This document shows, piece after piece, positions 10,259 to 20,796 of a stretch of DNA of 64,000 bases. The DNA is taken from NCBI GenBank assembly GCA_025917655.1, contig CP084608.1:1922001-1986000 (forward strand), given 5' to 3'. The stretch is from Chlorella sorokiniana. Taxonomy: Eukaryota > Chlorophyta > Trebouxiophyceae > Chlorellales > Chlorellaceae. The stretch's first letter is position 1. Every line of letters begins with the position of its first letter. Position numbers and translations under genes: made by a program. The notes under the pieces are model-generated. The model had not been told where the DNA came from, searched no databases, and saw only the letters and a list, made by a program, of their open reading frames with translations.

Positions 10259-13200
10259 TCAGATGATGAAGCGCACGTTAAAGGGGTACCGCAGCTTTTC
10301 GTACGCAGCTTTACTACGTTTCACCGCAGTGATGTTGGTAAATATAGGAACCCACTGCTCCCACTTCAAAACCGTGTTGCGCTCCAATTCATAAAAGTGG
10401 TGGGCTGCATGTGTGTGGGGTTGGGAACCACAATGCAAGTCATGACGCTAAGAACACAACTGAACATGAATCTTGTGCAATGCAAGCACAAGCAAGTGCA
10501 ACCAAGCACGCCATCTAAACAACCACAAAAACGGTGCGTACTATGCAATGCACACAGAAGTTCAGCACATTTTCTTACGTCGGCCGTCCTTCTCCCAAGG
10601 TGCAGGCTCCCAGGTTCCGTCGCTCTCCACCTTCACAAACCAGTAGAAGATTTCGTTCTCGGTACGCATAACCGAGGGGACGTACACTTGCGCCCAGTCC
10701 TGGAGCAAATGGATTTAAGTGTGAGCGTGGCGCAATTGTGGTGCAGTATGCTTCTTCCCAACCCTTCAACCCAGCGCAACCACACTGCATTTCAGCAATT
10801 CACCCGATCAAACACAAAGGCGAAGAACATGGCTTTAACACACTCCCAAACTGCAAAGTATACCTCTGCGAATCCGTGTGGCCGCACTTCAACAATGGAT
10901 GCGCGCCAAGGTAGGAATACAGCGTGGTTTGCAGTGGCGCCGTGATGCGTGACCTACGAGCAAGGTTCAACAGGGGCGAGCACGAAGTAGACAATGTTGT
11001 CCCAGCGTCGGCCCCTTCCGCCCAGGCCATTCAGCCCTTGAGCAAGGACATGTTACTGGGTGCAATTGCTAGAGCTCCCCTACAACATGCTGGTTCGCAC
11101 AACGCCTTCCTGCCCAACCCTCGCACCAAGATGTCTGTCTCTTGCAGCACAGACACGTCCTGAAGAAAAGTTTTGGGCGAAAAGGTGATCCAAGAACAGC
11201 TTGTGCGCTTGTACGGAGGAGGTGGCGTCCATGCGTTGCAATCTGTTAGAAACTCGGTCAGATTGAGGAACATGCGATATCCATCGATTCTTTTTCCGAA
11301 TACGATCTGCAAATCATCGGCCGAACGTTAAATGCTTTGTAAGCACATCTCCTACTACCAACCACGTAAGGTTGTACACGTGTAGCTCGACCAAGAAGCA
11401 ATGGCCGCAAGCATTCACACAGTCATCCACCTGTAAAGTGCCCTCCGCCTTTGGCTTCGGGGGCTTGAGCAGCTTGCCCTCCTTGCGGTAGAAGTCAACC
11501 AACTGCAAAGGGAAGCTTCAAGGAGTCAACCGCAATGAGCAAGTGGACAAGCGAGGTGCAACCTACTCACGTTCTTGCCAGCACGGGCTGGCTGGTACCA
11601 AGTCCAAGTCTTGTCACCATTATACCTGCAATAGAACACGATGCTGGCGACAATTCTTCGCGAAACCCAAGAGAGCACCAATTGGTGGTACGACTGCTGA
11701 CAGCATGACAGCAGCCTGACCATGAGTTGTTGGGCGTGTGAATCATTGTTCGTGAGCTAATTGGCATGACAAATGAAACACGACAGGATGCACACTTACA
11801 TGGTTGTGTTGGTATCCGGATTGAGGTACTTGGGTGGCGGCCTGTCTTTATCTGCAAAGCAGGCAAACTGAACACCATCAAACATGCAGGTGAGCGCTAC
11901 ATGATCGCTAGGGTGCCTAGAATTTATTAAGTGAAGGGTGATTGCATGCGGGGCAGGAGGGGGCCCGGACAGCAAGGGCGTTGCCTCCCATGAGGAAGGT
12001 TTCCATGTCTGGCTTGGCCTGCTTACATAGGCCCTTGAGGCCGCAGATGGCGACTTTCTTGAAGCATCGCGGGTACTTGGGCTCGTACATGTGCTCCCGG
12101 CTTGAGATTTCTTGAAAGGTGGATATCTGCATGCGGGTGAAGAGGGTGGGTGGGGTGCGCGCGTTTTGCGGAGGAGGGCAAGGAGTGTTAATAAAGTCCA
12201 ATGTGTGCATCCCAAACAGTCAAAAACAAGCACGGGTGAAACAAGAACAGTGTATAAATGACCCAAGCAGCAATAGCTTACAAATTTGTTAGTGTAGGGA
12301 CGCAACAAGTTCTCCATGAATGGTTGCGTGCGATGGCCATCAAGTACAGGTGCCTGCATATGGGTGCAAGTGGACAAGCGCTTGTAACAGGCTATCAAGG
12401 AATGCCACACAAAACATTTGGGCTTCACCAGCAGGACTTCACGGTCAAAGAGCTTGCGCTTGACTTGCATGTCCCACAGCGGCACGAAGCTGAAGGGCAG
12501 CATGACAACTATCAATCAATAACACAACACAACTCTTTGGCGCAACACAACCATGTCACAATAAACAAAGATTGAAGGATCTAGAGCTTCATGTTGCATG
12601 TGCCTAGCAAACAGTGAACCCCGCACAACCTCATTCACCTGTTCAAGAAGAACTCGCCATAAACAACGTGCCATGGCGAGTTCCACACAATCGGCGTGTA
12701 GCACGCAGAAAAGATAGGGTCAAGCTGGTCGGGCGATCCTCAGTTGAATTTTTCGCACCACAGGCTGCCAATTGTTGCCAATGCCTGCAGGATTTCCATC
12801 CTGCATACACAACAATAAGGCAGCAAGTTGACACCAAAGTGGCTCACATGGCCTCCCACTACTGCCACGCCTGTGCATGCTGACCACCATGACCATCATG
12901 GCAAAAGCCTAATCTGCCATTTGGCCCACCGATTTGTTCAACTTCTTCCAGCCTGGGATAAATCCAGGCAACCATCCCATATTCACAAACGGATAGGGAA
13001 GTCAAGATCATCAGGCGGATTGTGCACAAGGATGCGGTTCTGCAAAGGCAGGGGCGCTGTGAGACGAAATGGGCCGCATTCGCCAACACAGCGCTACCCT
13101 CTTCAGCTCGAAAAGCGCGGAGAATGCATGTGCAGACAATACCATTGCAACTACTAGACAGGCACGCAATCAATGTACTCCCCAGCTTGTTGCTTGACAA

Positions 13201-13634
13201 ACAAAACGGTACTTCAGTCAACCATTTCACCTGGTCGAAGCAAGAATCGTTCAGAACTTTACATCCATACTCCTCCAGTCCTTTGACGTCCAACCGGGGC
13301 ACGGTGCAATTGCCAAAAGATGCCTCATCACCTGCATGCAGCAAAAATGCTGGCTGGATATGGAAATCAACCCTGGAAATGAAGACGTCACCAAATGTGC
13401 TGTGGTGCAACACAGTGGCATGGCACCACTTGCCTACAAATGGTTGCACCTCGCGTGTGTAAGAGCTGCGGAGCGAGGCACTGCTAGGATAAGGCAAACC
13501 CAGCCGCAATCTCGCTGGGCCTGGCAGGCTGCTGACCATCCACAGGCAGGCCAGCAGGACGGCAGCAGTTGCCAGCCCCAGGATGACAGCTGATTGCCTC
13601 TTTTTCGCATTGGCAGCCTGAACTGCGGCTGCAT
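10259..13634 (-). CDS. Glycosyltransferase family 61-like type II membrane protein
   Basis: Probable Golgi glycosyltransferase. The N-terminus has a basic AKKRQ stretch followed by one membrane helix (VILGLATAAVLLACLW) and a lumenal stem, the type II layout of Golgi transferases. The C-terminal part carries the GT61 signature THHGATANHAVFLPW followed by SIVEVRPHGF, and upstream PRCFKKVAICGLKGL fits the family. Thirteen exons, 5' to 3': 13634-13231, 13039-12930, 12800-12639, 12489-12411, 12353-12282, 12126-12027, 11851-11800, 11625-11571, 11502-11431, 11306-11127, 10953-10864, 10699-10579, 10404-10259. Exons 4-13 join in phase; small frame breaks remain in exons 1, 2 and 3. The protein would be about 545 residues. 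The DNA is clearly AT-richer than its neighbours and a relic of the same 3' end lies at 18513-18640. Sugar donor and acceptor are unknown. Confidence 0.72.
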
Positions 13635-13641
13635 GATGACA

Positions 13642-14589
13642 GGGCGGACAGGGGCAGGGAATTCACTGTGCCATGTGCAGTAGAGGTGGCTGCAACGCTT
13701 GTGTTGGGGCACAACGTGCACACATTCCGCCAAGTTCGATAGCTCATAAGGACGGACAGGGGCCTACCAAGCAGCTGACCCATGGATGGCGCTGTGGCGA
13801 ACTGGTTATTCCAGCGAAGGCGCGGAGTCGCGCCTTCGCTGTCACCGACGATATGCTCCGGCTAGGAATGCCGCAGGGATGAAATCAGGCCTTGGTACTC
13901 GAGATGGTGCCGAAGCAGGATGCACGTGGCATTGATGCCCTGCAACAGTGTTGGTGGTACTCATCCCTGGGCTAAATGAACGTTGAGTCCTTGTCTTGTA
14001 ACACGCCCTTTGGAATCCTCTTACTGTTGCACAAGGCACGAGGTGAAAGTGCCATGGTTCTCGTCGTGCTCTCGCTGTCCAGTACTGGGCAAATTGTGTC
14101 GTTTCCCGGGTCCACAAACCAGGAATAGCTGGCAGAGGCTGCAAGTTGGCCTCACTTGGCAGCGCCTCATGGAAAACTCTGGTTGGGTGTCTTGCAGCAT
14201 CTTACAAAGAAGCCTATCGCTTCTAAGGCTGGTAGAGCTTCGAAGAAGAAGGAGTTCCGCTTCATGGCCCCTCTATCGGGCCCAGACAGTCCAACCCGCA
14301 CGAGACCACCCTCGGCCGGTGCCCAGCTCCTGCCAAGGGCACTTACACTTTCATTTTGACCATGTTTCTGCTTGGGTCCTGTGGACGGTCGTGTGGCCGC
14401 TGAGCTGCGTGATATTGCAGTTTGCCGTATATCTGGGCGCATTTGCAGTTGCCTCAAACTTGCTGAATTGAAGAACGCTCGCATGCAGGTCACCTGGACT
14501 GCGCACCCTTTGCAGGGGCATTCGATGCAGTGATCAATGCCCAATGCTGGTTGAAACAGCACTGGGCAGGACACGCAAGTTCTGCAGCG
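13642..14589. other. Upstream region of the GT61 gene, no gene seen
   Basis: About 950 bases between the GT61 start and repeat copy B. It should contain the GT61 promoter. Frames on both strands (for example 13983-14471) have no recognisable content. The one distinct structure is the inverted repeat at 13812-13841. Confidence 0.5.
13812..13841. repeat. Perfect 12-bp inverted repeat (hairpin)
   Basis: CAGCGAAGGCGC and its exact reverse complement are separated by the six bases GGAGTC. The stem is GC-rich and would be stable in RNA or single-stranded DNA. It lies about 180 bases upstream of the GT61 start and well away from any poly(A) signal, so its role is open. Confidence 0.85.
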
Positions 14590-15650
14590 AGCGATAACAG
14601 GTGTCGATACACCAATCACCTGGCCAGCTGATGCGGCGCCTGCGTTCCACAGCGGTGCTAGCAGTGCATCAACCGCTACCTGTACACAGCCTTTGGTCGT
14701 GCAACACATGTGTGAAGCTCACATTGATATTCATGGAACAGAAGGCGTCCCAAAAGTCCCGCCCCCTAGCCTCCTTGGTGGGCCGCTGCCGCACTGCTCC
14801 AGGTTCTGCTCTGCAGCAGCGCAGCCCACGATGGAGCCCGTGCACAGCAGCGCGTTATGCCGCCCCCAAAGCGCGGTCCCAGCTGGGCCCCACCAACAAT
14901 AATGGAAAACACCAAACTGAAAACCAAACAATGAGAATGGGCCTGCATACACAGTGCACAAGCCTCGACAGAGTGTCCAGGCGGCACCACCGCCCCGGCT
15001 GATTCCGACCGACATCATGTGATTTCTGAATGCGAGGGACATTGAAGGGTGTTTTTCAAACCTGATCGCCAGGGTTCTCACCCGATTTGGCCGTAAAGAC
15101 AACTGCGGGGACCAATGTCCAACGACTGAAAAACTTTCTCGCTAATACCTTATTAACGAGCACCAGAAAATCTACAACAATATGTTGCCGGGCAGGCAAT
15201 CAATCTCAGAAGTCGAGCCGTAGTATGTGTACCTCTGTACCATCTCATAGCGGTGTGGCCTGAGCAATCATTGGTCGGGATCATTAGACCACGCTGATAA
15301 GTCATCGAAACTGCGCAACAGACTGCCCCTTTCTGTCTTTGTCTGCCGGCTGCGGGCATGTCTCCTCTGAGGGAGGCCGCGAGGGTGAGTTGACACGAAT
15401 CAGATACTTGGATATGCATCCGGACGTTTTCGACTATCTGACTTGTGCCGATGGCTGTGCAATGCAGGTAGCGCGGTCCGCCTTTCGCTCACAGCAACAG
15501 ACCCGCAGCTACAGCCTCTTAGACAAGCTCTCAAAGACAGCCAAGGATGCTGTAAACAAGTGAGCTCCGTGTGAAGGGTTGGGTTGTGGTTTTGCTTTCG
15601 CACGCCGCCGCTGCTGCCGTGGCTGGGCCACCGCCCTTTCACTCCTGGCT
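14590..15650 (+). repeat. Direct repeat copy B (decayed mutase 5' end plus intact TIM44 5' end)
   Basis: Same-orientation partner of 8338-9375. Here the TIM44 part is functional and the mutase part is dead, the reverse of copy A. The left edge lies near 14585-14590, where similarity to the intron after mutase exon 1 fades. Confidence 0.8.
14712..14905 (-). pseudogene. Decayed copy of mutase exon 1
   Basis: Corresponds to mutase exon 1 (8443-8631). Recognisable residues include GCAAAEQNLEQ against [11 protein letters not shown] in the intact gene, and in a shifted frame TKEARGRDFWDAF. The start codon position is altered and the reading frame is broken. No second mutase exon follows, so the copy ends within the first intron. 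Confidence 0.75.
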
Positions 15651-18179
15651 GAGTAAGTGCCATTCTGATGAATTGGCAATAGTGGTTCGAAGCAGAATCG
15701 ATTCATTAAATCGCTGCCTTGCTTCTCCTCCGTAAGTTTCTTGTGGGCAACCCTCACCAGTTTTGCTGACCAGCCGACTCCTGGCGAGGGGTGCAGGACG
15801 AAAGAGGCGGCCGAAGAGCTCCAGAAGGAGCGGCTACAGCAGCTCAAAGACCAAGCAGCAGCCGCGACTTCCACACTTGGGGAGCGGGTGCAGCAGGCTG
15901 CCACCAGCGCACAGCAGCTGGCCAGAGAGACGGTGGAAGAGCTGAAGAAGCAGAACGTGCCTGGTGCCGCCAGCAGCGACAGCGCCGGCACCCGGGAGCA
16001 AAACATGTCGGGCACTGACCGCAGCGCTGGTGCTGCTGCGGGCGAGCAGCAGCAGCAGCGGGAACAGGAACAGGAGGGCGAGGGCGCATCAGCAGAATCC
16101 GCGGGGCAGGCTGCTGGCGGCGACTCGCCCCCGGTAATCTGGGCTTCACAGCGCGTCTCCAAGGCTTTGCGTCCGCTGCGGCTCGCGAAATTGTCCGAGC
16201 TGTGAGGAACGAAGAACCTTCCGCGTCCGCTCTGCGGGGTGCCTCTGCTAAAGCCGGCGACGTCCAGACCGCCGGCACCGATGCGCTGGCTGTGTCGCAG
16301 CAGCAGCAGAGCGCGTGGCAGCGGCAGTTTGAGGACATGCGCAGCAAGGTGCGCGCTGGGGTGTGAGAGGGTTTGTGAACAAATGGCATTTGCGGCCCGG
16401 TTCGTGAAGGTGCACGTATAACGGTTCAGGCAGCCGCAGAAGCCGCCCCGTTCTGCTGGCGAGCTTCCCCGTTGTTTTCCCCACCGCCACCGAGTGCGAG
16501 ACGGTGCTGCGTGTGTCCACCCCGCAGCTGGGCTCCCACCCCTTTTCGCCCGCATGCGGGGCCTGAACCTGGGCGCCAACCCGGTCTTCAGCAAGGGGCG
16601 GGAGGCGGCGGAGAGCATCCGCGAGCGCTGGGAGACGAGCGATTCGCCGCTGGTGCATCGCATACAGGTGGGGGCACAGGGGTGGGGACCTAGTCTATGG
16701 AGTCGTGCTGGTGGAAGGCCGAGGCGTTGCAGCTTGAGCCTGCGCCGGTTTTGGCGTGGGTCCCTGCCCCTTGCCTGCCCGGCAGGAAGACAAGTTTGTC
16801 TTCCTCCCAGCAGCCCGTCCTGACTTCTCTTCTGCAACCCCCTACTATGTCTCGTCTGCAAACCCGCAATTTACCAGCTCCCAGTTTCGCAGCAACACAC
16901 TATCAACAGTCTCCCTTGCTGGCACCTTCCCCCCGCCGCAGGACGCCGTGGACAGCCTGCAGACGGAGAGCGAGCAGGCGCGGGCGATGCGCGAGATCCG
17001 CTCCCGCGACCCCGCCTTTGACATGGCCACCTTCCTGCGCAACCTGCGAACCGACGTGCAGCTGCTGATCAAGGTGAGTGTGTTTGCGGGTGCGGTGGGC
17101 TGGGGCTGGGTGGGCTGGCGACGTGGTTTTAAGTGGTTGTGCAGGGGGTGGGGGTGCAGCGAAGCGCCGGCTGCCTGGCCCTGCTGCGCCCTATCCGGAA
17201 CTTGCTGCGGGCTTGCTTCCCCCTCACCCATCCCTCCTCCCTTCTAGGCCTACTTGGAGTCGAACGAAGAGGTAATCAAGGAGCATTGCTCCCCGAGATG
17301 ATCGAGCGCCTCACCGGCATCATGCGCGCGCAAAAGCAGCAGGTGCGCTTGCTGACGCTGGTGCCAGCGCAAGCGGCTACTCCTGCTGGCTGTCGAGCGG
17401 CAGTGCAACGCGCTTGTGCATGTCGGCTTCGCTGCTGCACTCAGCCTCGCCTGTGCTGGTGCTGAGCTGCTGTCTATGGCGCACTTCTAGACTGGTGAAA
17501 GGAAGAAAGCAAGGAAGAACTGCGCCCTGGGGCGACCCTGGCTGGTGCAGGGGCTGGTGCCCGACCCCACCTTGCTGGACACAAGCGAGGTGGAGCTGGT
17601 CGACATCAAGGTGCTGGAGGAGGAGCCGATTGTGGTGGTGCAGTTCACCTGCCAGCAGGTGGGGCTCGGCAGCGCGTGGCAGTGTTGGATGCCTTCCGAG
17701 GTACCAGCGTCCGGATGTGACAAGCTGTGAGGCCGTGTCTGGGGCTGAGCGGTGCGGTGGAGGCCAACTGTCCGATGACATCACATTGCCCTTGTCAACC
17801 CGATGTGCGCCCTTACCCCCGCAGATCAACTGCACGCGCGACTCCTTTGGCAATGTCGTGGACGGCAGGCCAGACGAAGTGCACAGGTGGGGCCAGATGC
17901 GCACATGTGCATTTTGTGCCGGACAAACCTCATGCATGGTCCCCACCCCTCCACATGAGGGCCAAGGCTTGTCTGCTGCATGTACGATGCCCAGCCTGAC
18001 AAACGATTGTCACAGTGCCTGACGTTGTGTTGTTTTGGCTCGCCCCCCCGCACAGAGTGTACTACTATTGGGCGCTGCAGCAAGAGCGGCAGGGCTACGT
18101 GGGCGCCGACGGCGGCTATCACCCGCCGCGGTGGCAGCTGCGCGAGATGCTCATCCGCGGTATGCACCACCTGCTGTGA
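15358..18179 (+). CDS. TIM44: Mitochondrial import inner membrane translocase subunit TIM44
   Basis: TIM44 tethers the mtHsp70 motor to the TIM23 channel on the matrix face of the inner membrane. The N-terminus MSPLREAARVARSAFRSQQQ is a good matrix presequence. A long Gln/Glu/Lys-rich coiled-coil region follows (TKEAAEELQKERLQQLKDQA), then the C-terminal TIM44 domain with REIRSRDPAFDMATFLRNLR and a final block ending RWQLREMLIRGMHHLL. Exons: 15358-15384, 15468-15559, 15797-16348, 16528-16667, 16942-17073, 17248-17342, 17551-17658, 17825-17886, 18056-18179. Frame breaks near 16130, 16541 and 17297 each disappear if one C is added to a C run. The 5' end is shared with repeat copy A beside the mutase, so the ancestral locus probably had mutase and TIM44 head to head on one promoter region. 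Confidence 0.9.
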
Positions 18180-18512
18180 GGGCTGCAACAACCTCGCTCC
18201 CGGCCAATCAGTGAGGACACGGCACAATCACTGCATAAGTTGCCGCAGTGCTAGCAATCCCTCCTAGATGCTGCAGCTGGTGTCCAACAGCTGGTGTCCA
18301 ACAATCCGCTTGCATTGCTTCATAGCCATTGCAATGGGATTCAAAACGCACGACTTGGTAATGCAGCATGGGAAAGGTTGAAACTTTGCTTCAGTCGGTT
18401 CTGATGCAATCTGCTGGACAACAAGACCAAGACAGAGGCAGCAGAACGAGATTTGCAGAATTCATGAGATCGATTGGGTGCACTTCAAGGACCACACACA
18501 GCAGATGTGCCA
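18180..18512. other. TIM44 3' region
   Basis: AT-richer spacer after TIM44. I see no coding sequence and no clear plus-strand TGTAA. A short duplicated phrase near 18275-18300 is the only notable pattern. Confidence 0.4.
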
Positions 18513-18640
18513 TCATGTGATGAAGCGCAGGTCAAAGGGGTATCACAACTTCTCATAAGCCTCCTTGCTGTGTTGCACCACATTGCACAACAAAACATTG
18601 TTGTGGCGCAAACTCGCATAGATTACAATTAGACAATGCT
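18513..18640 (-). pseudogene. Relic of the 3' end of a GT61-like gene
   Basis: On the minus strand this reads SKEAYEKL then YPFDLRFIT, against SKAAYEKLRYPFNVRFII at the end of the GT61 gene at 10259. A preceding block YASLRHNNVLL parallels YELERNTVLKW. The relic has an in-frame stop and part of the exon is missing. No upstream exons were recognised. Its orientation relative to TIM44 fits a tandem duplication of a TIM44-GT61 pair. Confidence 0.7.
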
Positions 18641-18862
18641 ATCAACTTAGCAATAGAGCGGATTAAATTGGTTTGGGGGATCATCAACAAGATAGTTTGC
18701 ATGGCTGGCTTCATAGGTTTGCCACCAGGTACAGCAGAGCCGCCGAGGCGATGACGTGGCGGGATGGGGCTGCCGCCTAAACCGCAATTCAACATACCGG
18801 CGGTGCAGGTGCACTTGAATCTTGTCATCGCAATTGAGTTGATCCTTTAGCAGACGGAGGAC

Positions 18863-20539
18863 ATGTCCGCTACAACTGCGCGAACTGCAGCGCCTTGCGC
18901 CGCGAGGAGCATCCAGGCAGCCGCGCCACTTCAGCATGCACAATGTTTCATCGTGTCCTGCGGCCCCAGGCGGCAATTGACTGCGACAGGCCGGTGGCAG
19001 AGGTGGGTCTGTGGGCTCGAGTTTTGCGGCTTGTAGGGCCCCTGTGACATGCCTACAGTTGGGTAGGATTAAATTGAGCAACCCAGGTGACGCGCACCGC
19101 CCATCATGCAGGCTGACAGCGCGGCGGGCGGTGCTTGTGGTGCCACGGGCGTCGGCTGAGGTGGATATCACCGTGGAGGAGGATGCGGTGCGTGTTCCTA
19201 TGGTCCCTGGATCAAGCAGCTTTGCAAAGAAGCAAGTGTGTAATTTGACGTTCATTCCTGTCCCGAGTCCCCCAGCACGCACCCTTCCTGCTGCCGCCCG
19301 CCTTGCCACAGATGGAGAAGATGGACAAGTCGCTTGAGAGCGTGAAGCGCTCCTTTGCCACCGTGCGCACCGGACGCGCCAACCCTGCCATGCTGGACCG
19401 CATTGAGGTGGGCCCGGAGGTTTTCTTGGGACTGTATTTTGTGACCGGAGGTACGGTTGGCAGAGGTGTTATGGTGGGTGCGTGAGGAGAAGGGCATTGC
19501 ACGGCTCGGTCCAGGCGGCCACAGAGACAGATGCAGCGCGACATTGAACAACGTATTGTTAGCAGTGCTCAAGGTTATGTTGCCCCCTCCCCCTCAGCAG
19601 TTTGACTACTACGGCGCCCCCACCCCCTTGCGCACCGTGGCCAGCGTGTCCACCCCAGAGGCCACGTTGCTGGTGGTGCAGGTGCGCTGGCAGGCAGGAG
19701 GGGGCAGTCAGTTGACAGACAGCGTTGCGAAGGGAGAGAATGGTAGAGCGTGCTTTCCGCGCCTTCTGCCATGCGGGCAGCGCCAGCGGGCTCCCCTGCA
19801 GAAGCAAGCTCACCTGTCGCTGTGTGCCCCCTTGTTCTTCCGCTACCACAGCCGTACGACACGTCAGCCATCCCGGCCATCGAGAGGGCCATCATGCAGA
19901 GCGACCTGGGCCTGACCCCCAACAACGACGGCAAGGTCATCCGCCTGCAAGTGCCCCAGCTGACCGCGGTGAGCCCCAGGGGCGGAGCCAAGGAGGGGTT
20001 GGCCGGGTGCAGCTGGCAGCGCCAACCAAGCTAAAAAGCAAAGACTCACCTGCCCCGCCCTGCCTGCCTCACCTTCTAACGTTTTTGCCTCGTGCTCGGC
20101 GGCTCCCCTTGCTTCCTTGTCCGGCCTGCAGGACCGCCGGAAGGAGATGAGCAAGACGGTGAGCAAGCTGGGCGAGGAAGGCAAGGTGGCGGTGCGCAAC
20201 GTGCGGCGCGATGCCATGAAGACAATTGAAAAGCTAGAGAAGGATGGCTCCATCTCGGGTGCGGCAGCGGCGTCCAGGGTGTGGACGTCGGGGGGGCTTT
20301 GCCTTGGAGTCAATGTCACCCTATGCAGAGCCCGTATGGTGCTGTGTTATTGGCTGCTCAAGCCTGGGCGAGTGTGTCTTTAGCTTGCGCGCATGCGCTT
20401 CACGTGCATGCGGGCCTCCGCGCTTGCAGAGGACCAGCGTAAGGGCATGGAGGCAGCTGTGCAGAAGCTGACCGACGACTATGTCAAGCAAATCGACGGC
20501 CTGATCAAGGCCAAGAGCGACGAGCTGACGAAGGTCTGA
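18863..20539 (+). CDS. RRF: Ribosome recycling factor, plastid-targeted
   Basis: Releases ribosomes from mRNA after termination together with EF-G; here predicted for the chloroplast. An N-terminal transit peptide rich in Ala, Ser, Thr and Arg ([20 protein letters not shown]) precedes the mature domain. Conserved blocks are [77 protein letters not shown] and the final helix before [10 protein letters not shown]. Exons: 18863-19002, 19112-19187, 19312-19407, 19601-19681, 19852-19968, 20132-20258, 20430-20539. All junction phases agree and no frame correction is needed, which makes this one of the cleanest genes in the window. Length without the transit peptide is normal for the family. Confidence 0.94.
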
Positions 20540-20684
20540 GTTGGTGCAGCTGGGCTGCCGTACTCGAGCTGGCCATGCACAGGCTCTCGTAAAGTCTGAA
20601 TTAGAGACCCTTCCCAGCATCCAGTTCTATCTTCGTTGAGCGCCGTTGCCTTAGGCGCAGTGCGGCCAGCGCATGTTCATTCAG

Positions 20685-20689
20685 TTACA
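20685..20689 (-). terminator. TGTAA poly(A) signal of the HHL1-like gene
   Basis: TTACA on the plus strand, about 110 bases downstream of the HHL1-like stop. The RRF gene ends convergently at 20539, so the two 3' UTRs are close together. Confidence 0.5.
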
Positions 20690-20796
20690 GAGCGCCAAGG
20701 GCGACAATTTTCAATACTGGTTGAAACTCTTGTTATATACCCCAATGGCACGCCGCACCGTGCACGGCCACCTCAGCTCGTGCACTCTCAGAGTGC

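Noticed and set aside
9290-10945. 551-residue open frame on the plus strand
   Set aside because: It runs antisense through the last GT61 exons, has no family resemblance and odd residue usage. The minus strand gives a phase-consistent GT61 gene instead.
14167-14709. 180-residue minus-strand frame
   Set aside because: Crosses the edge of repeat copy B into unrelated DNA and shows no family resemblance.
8338-15650. Direct 1-kb repeats flanking a 5-kb insert, as in an LTR element
   Set aside because: The repeats contain host gene exons (mutase and TIM44), do not start and end with the usual LTR dinucleotides, and the interior encodes a glycosyltransferase with introns and no reverse transcriptase or gag-like sequence.
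15509-16861. 450-residue open frame on the minus strand
   Set aside because: Antisense shadow of TIM44 exons 2-4, which are well supported on the plus strand.
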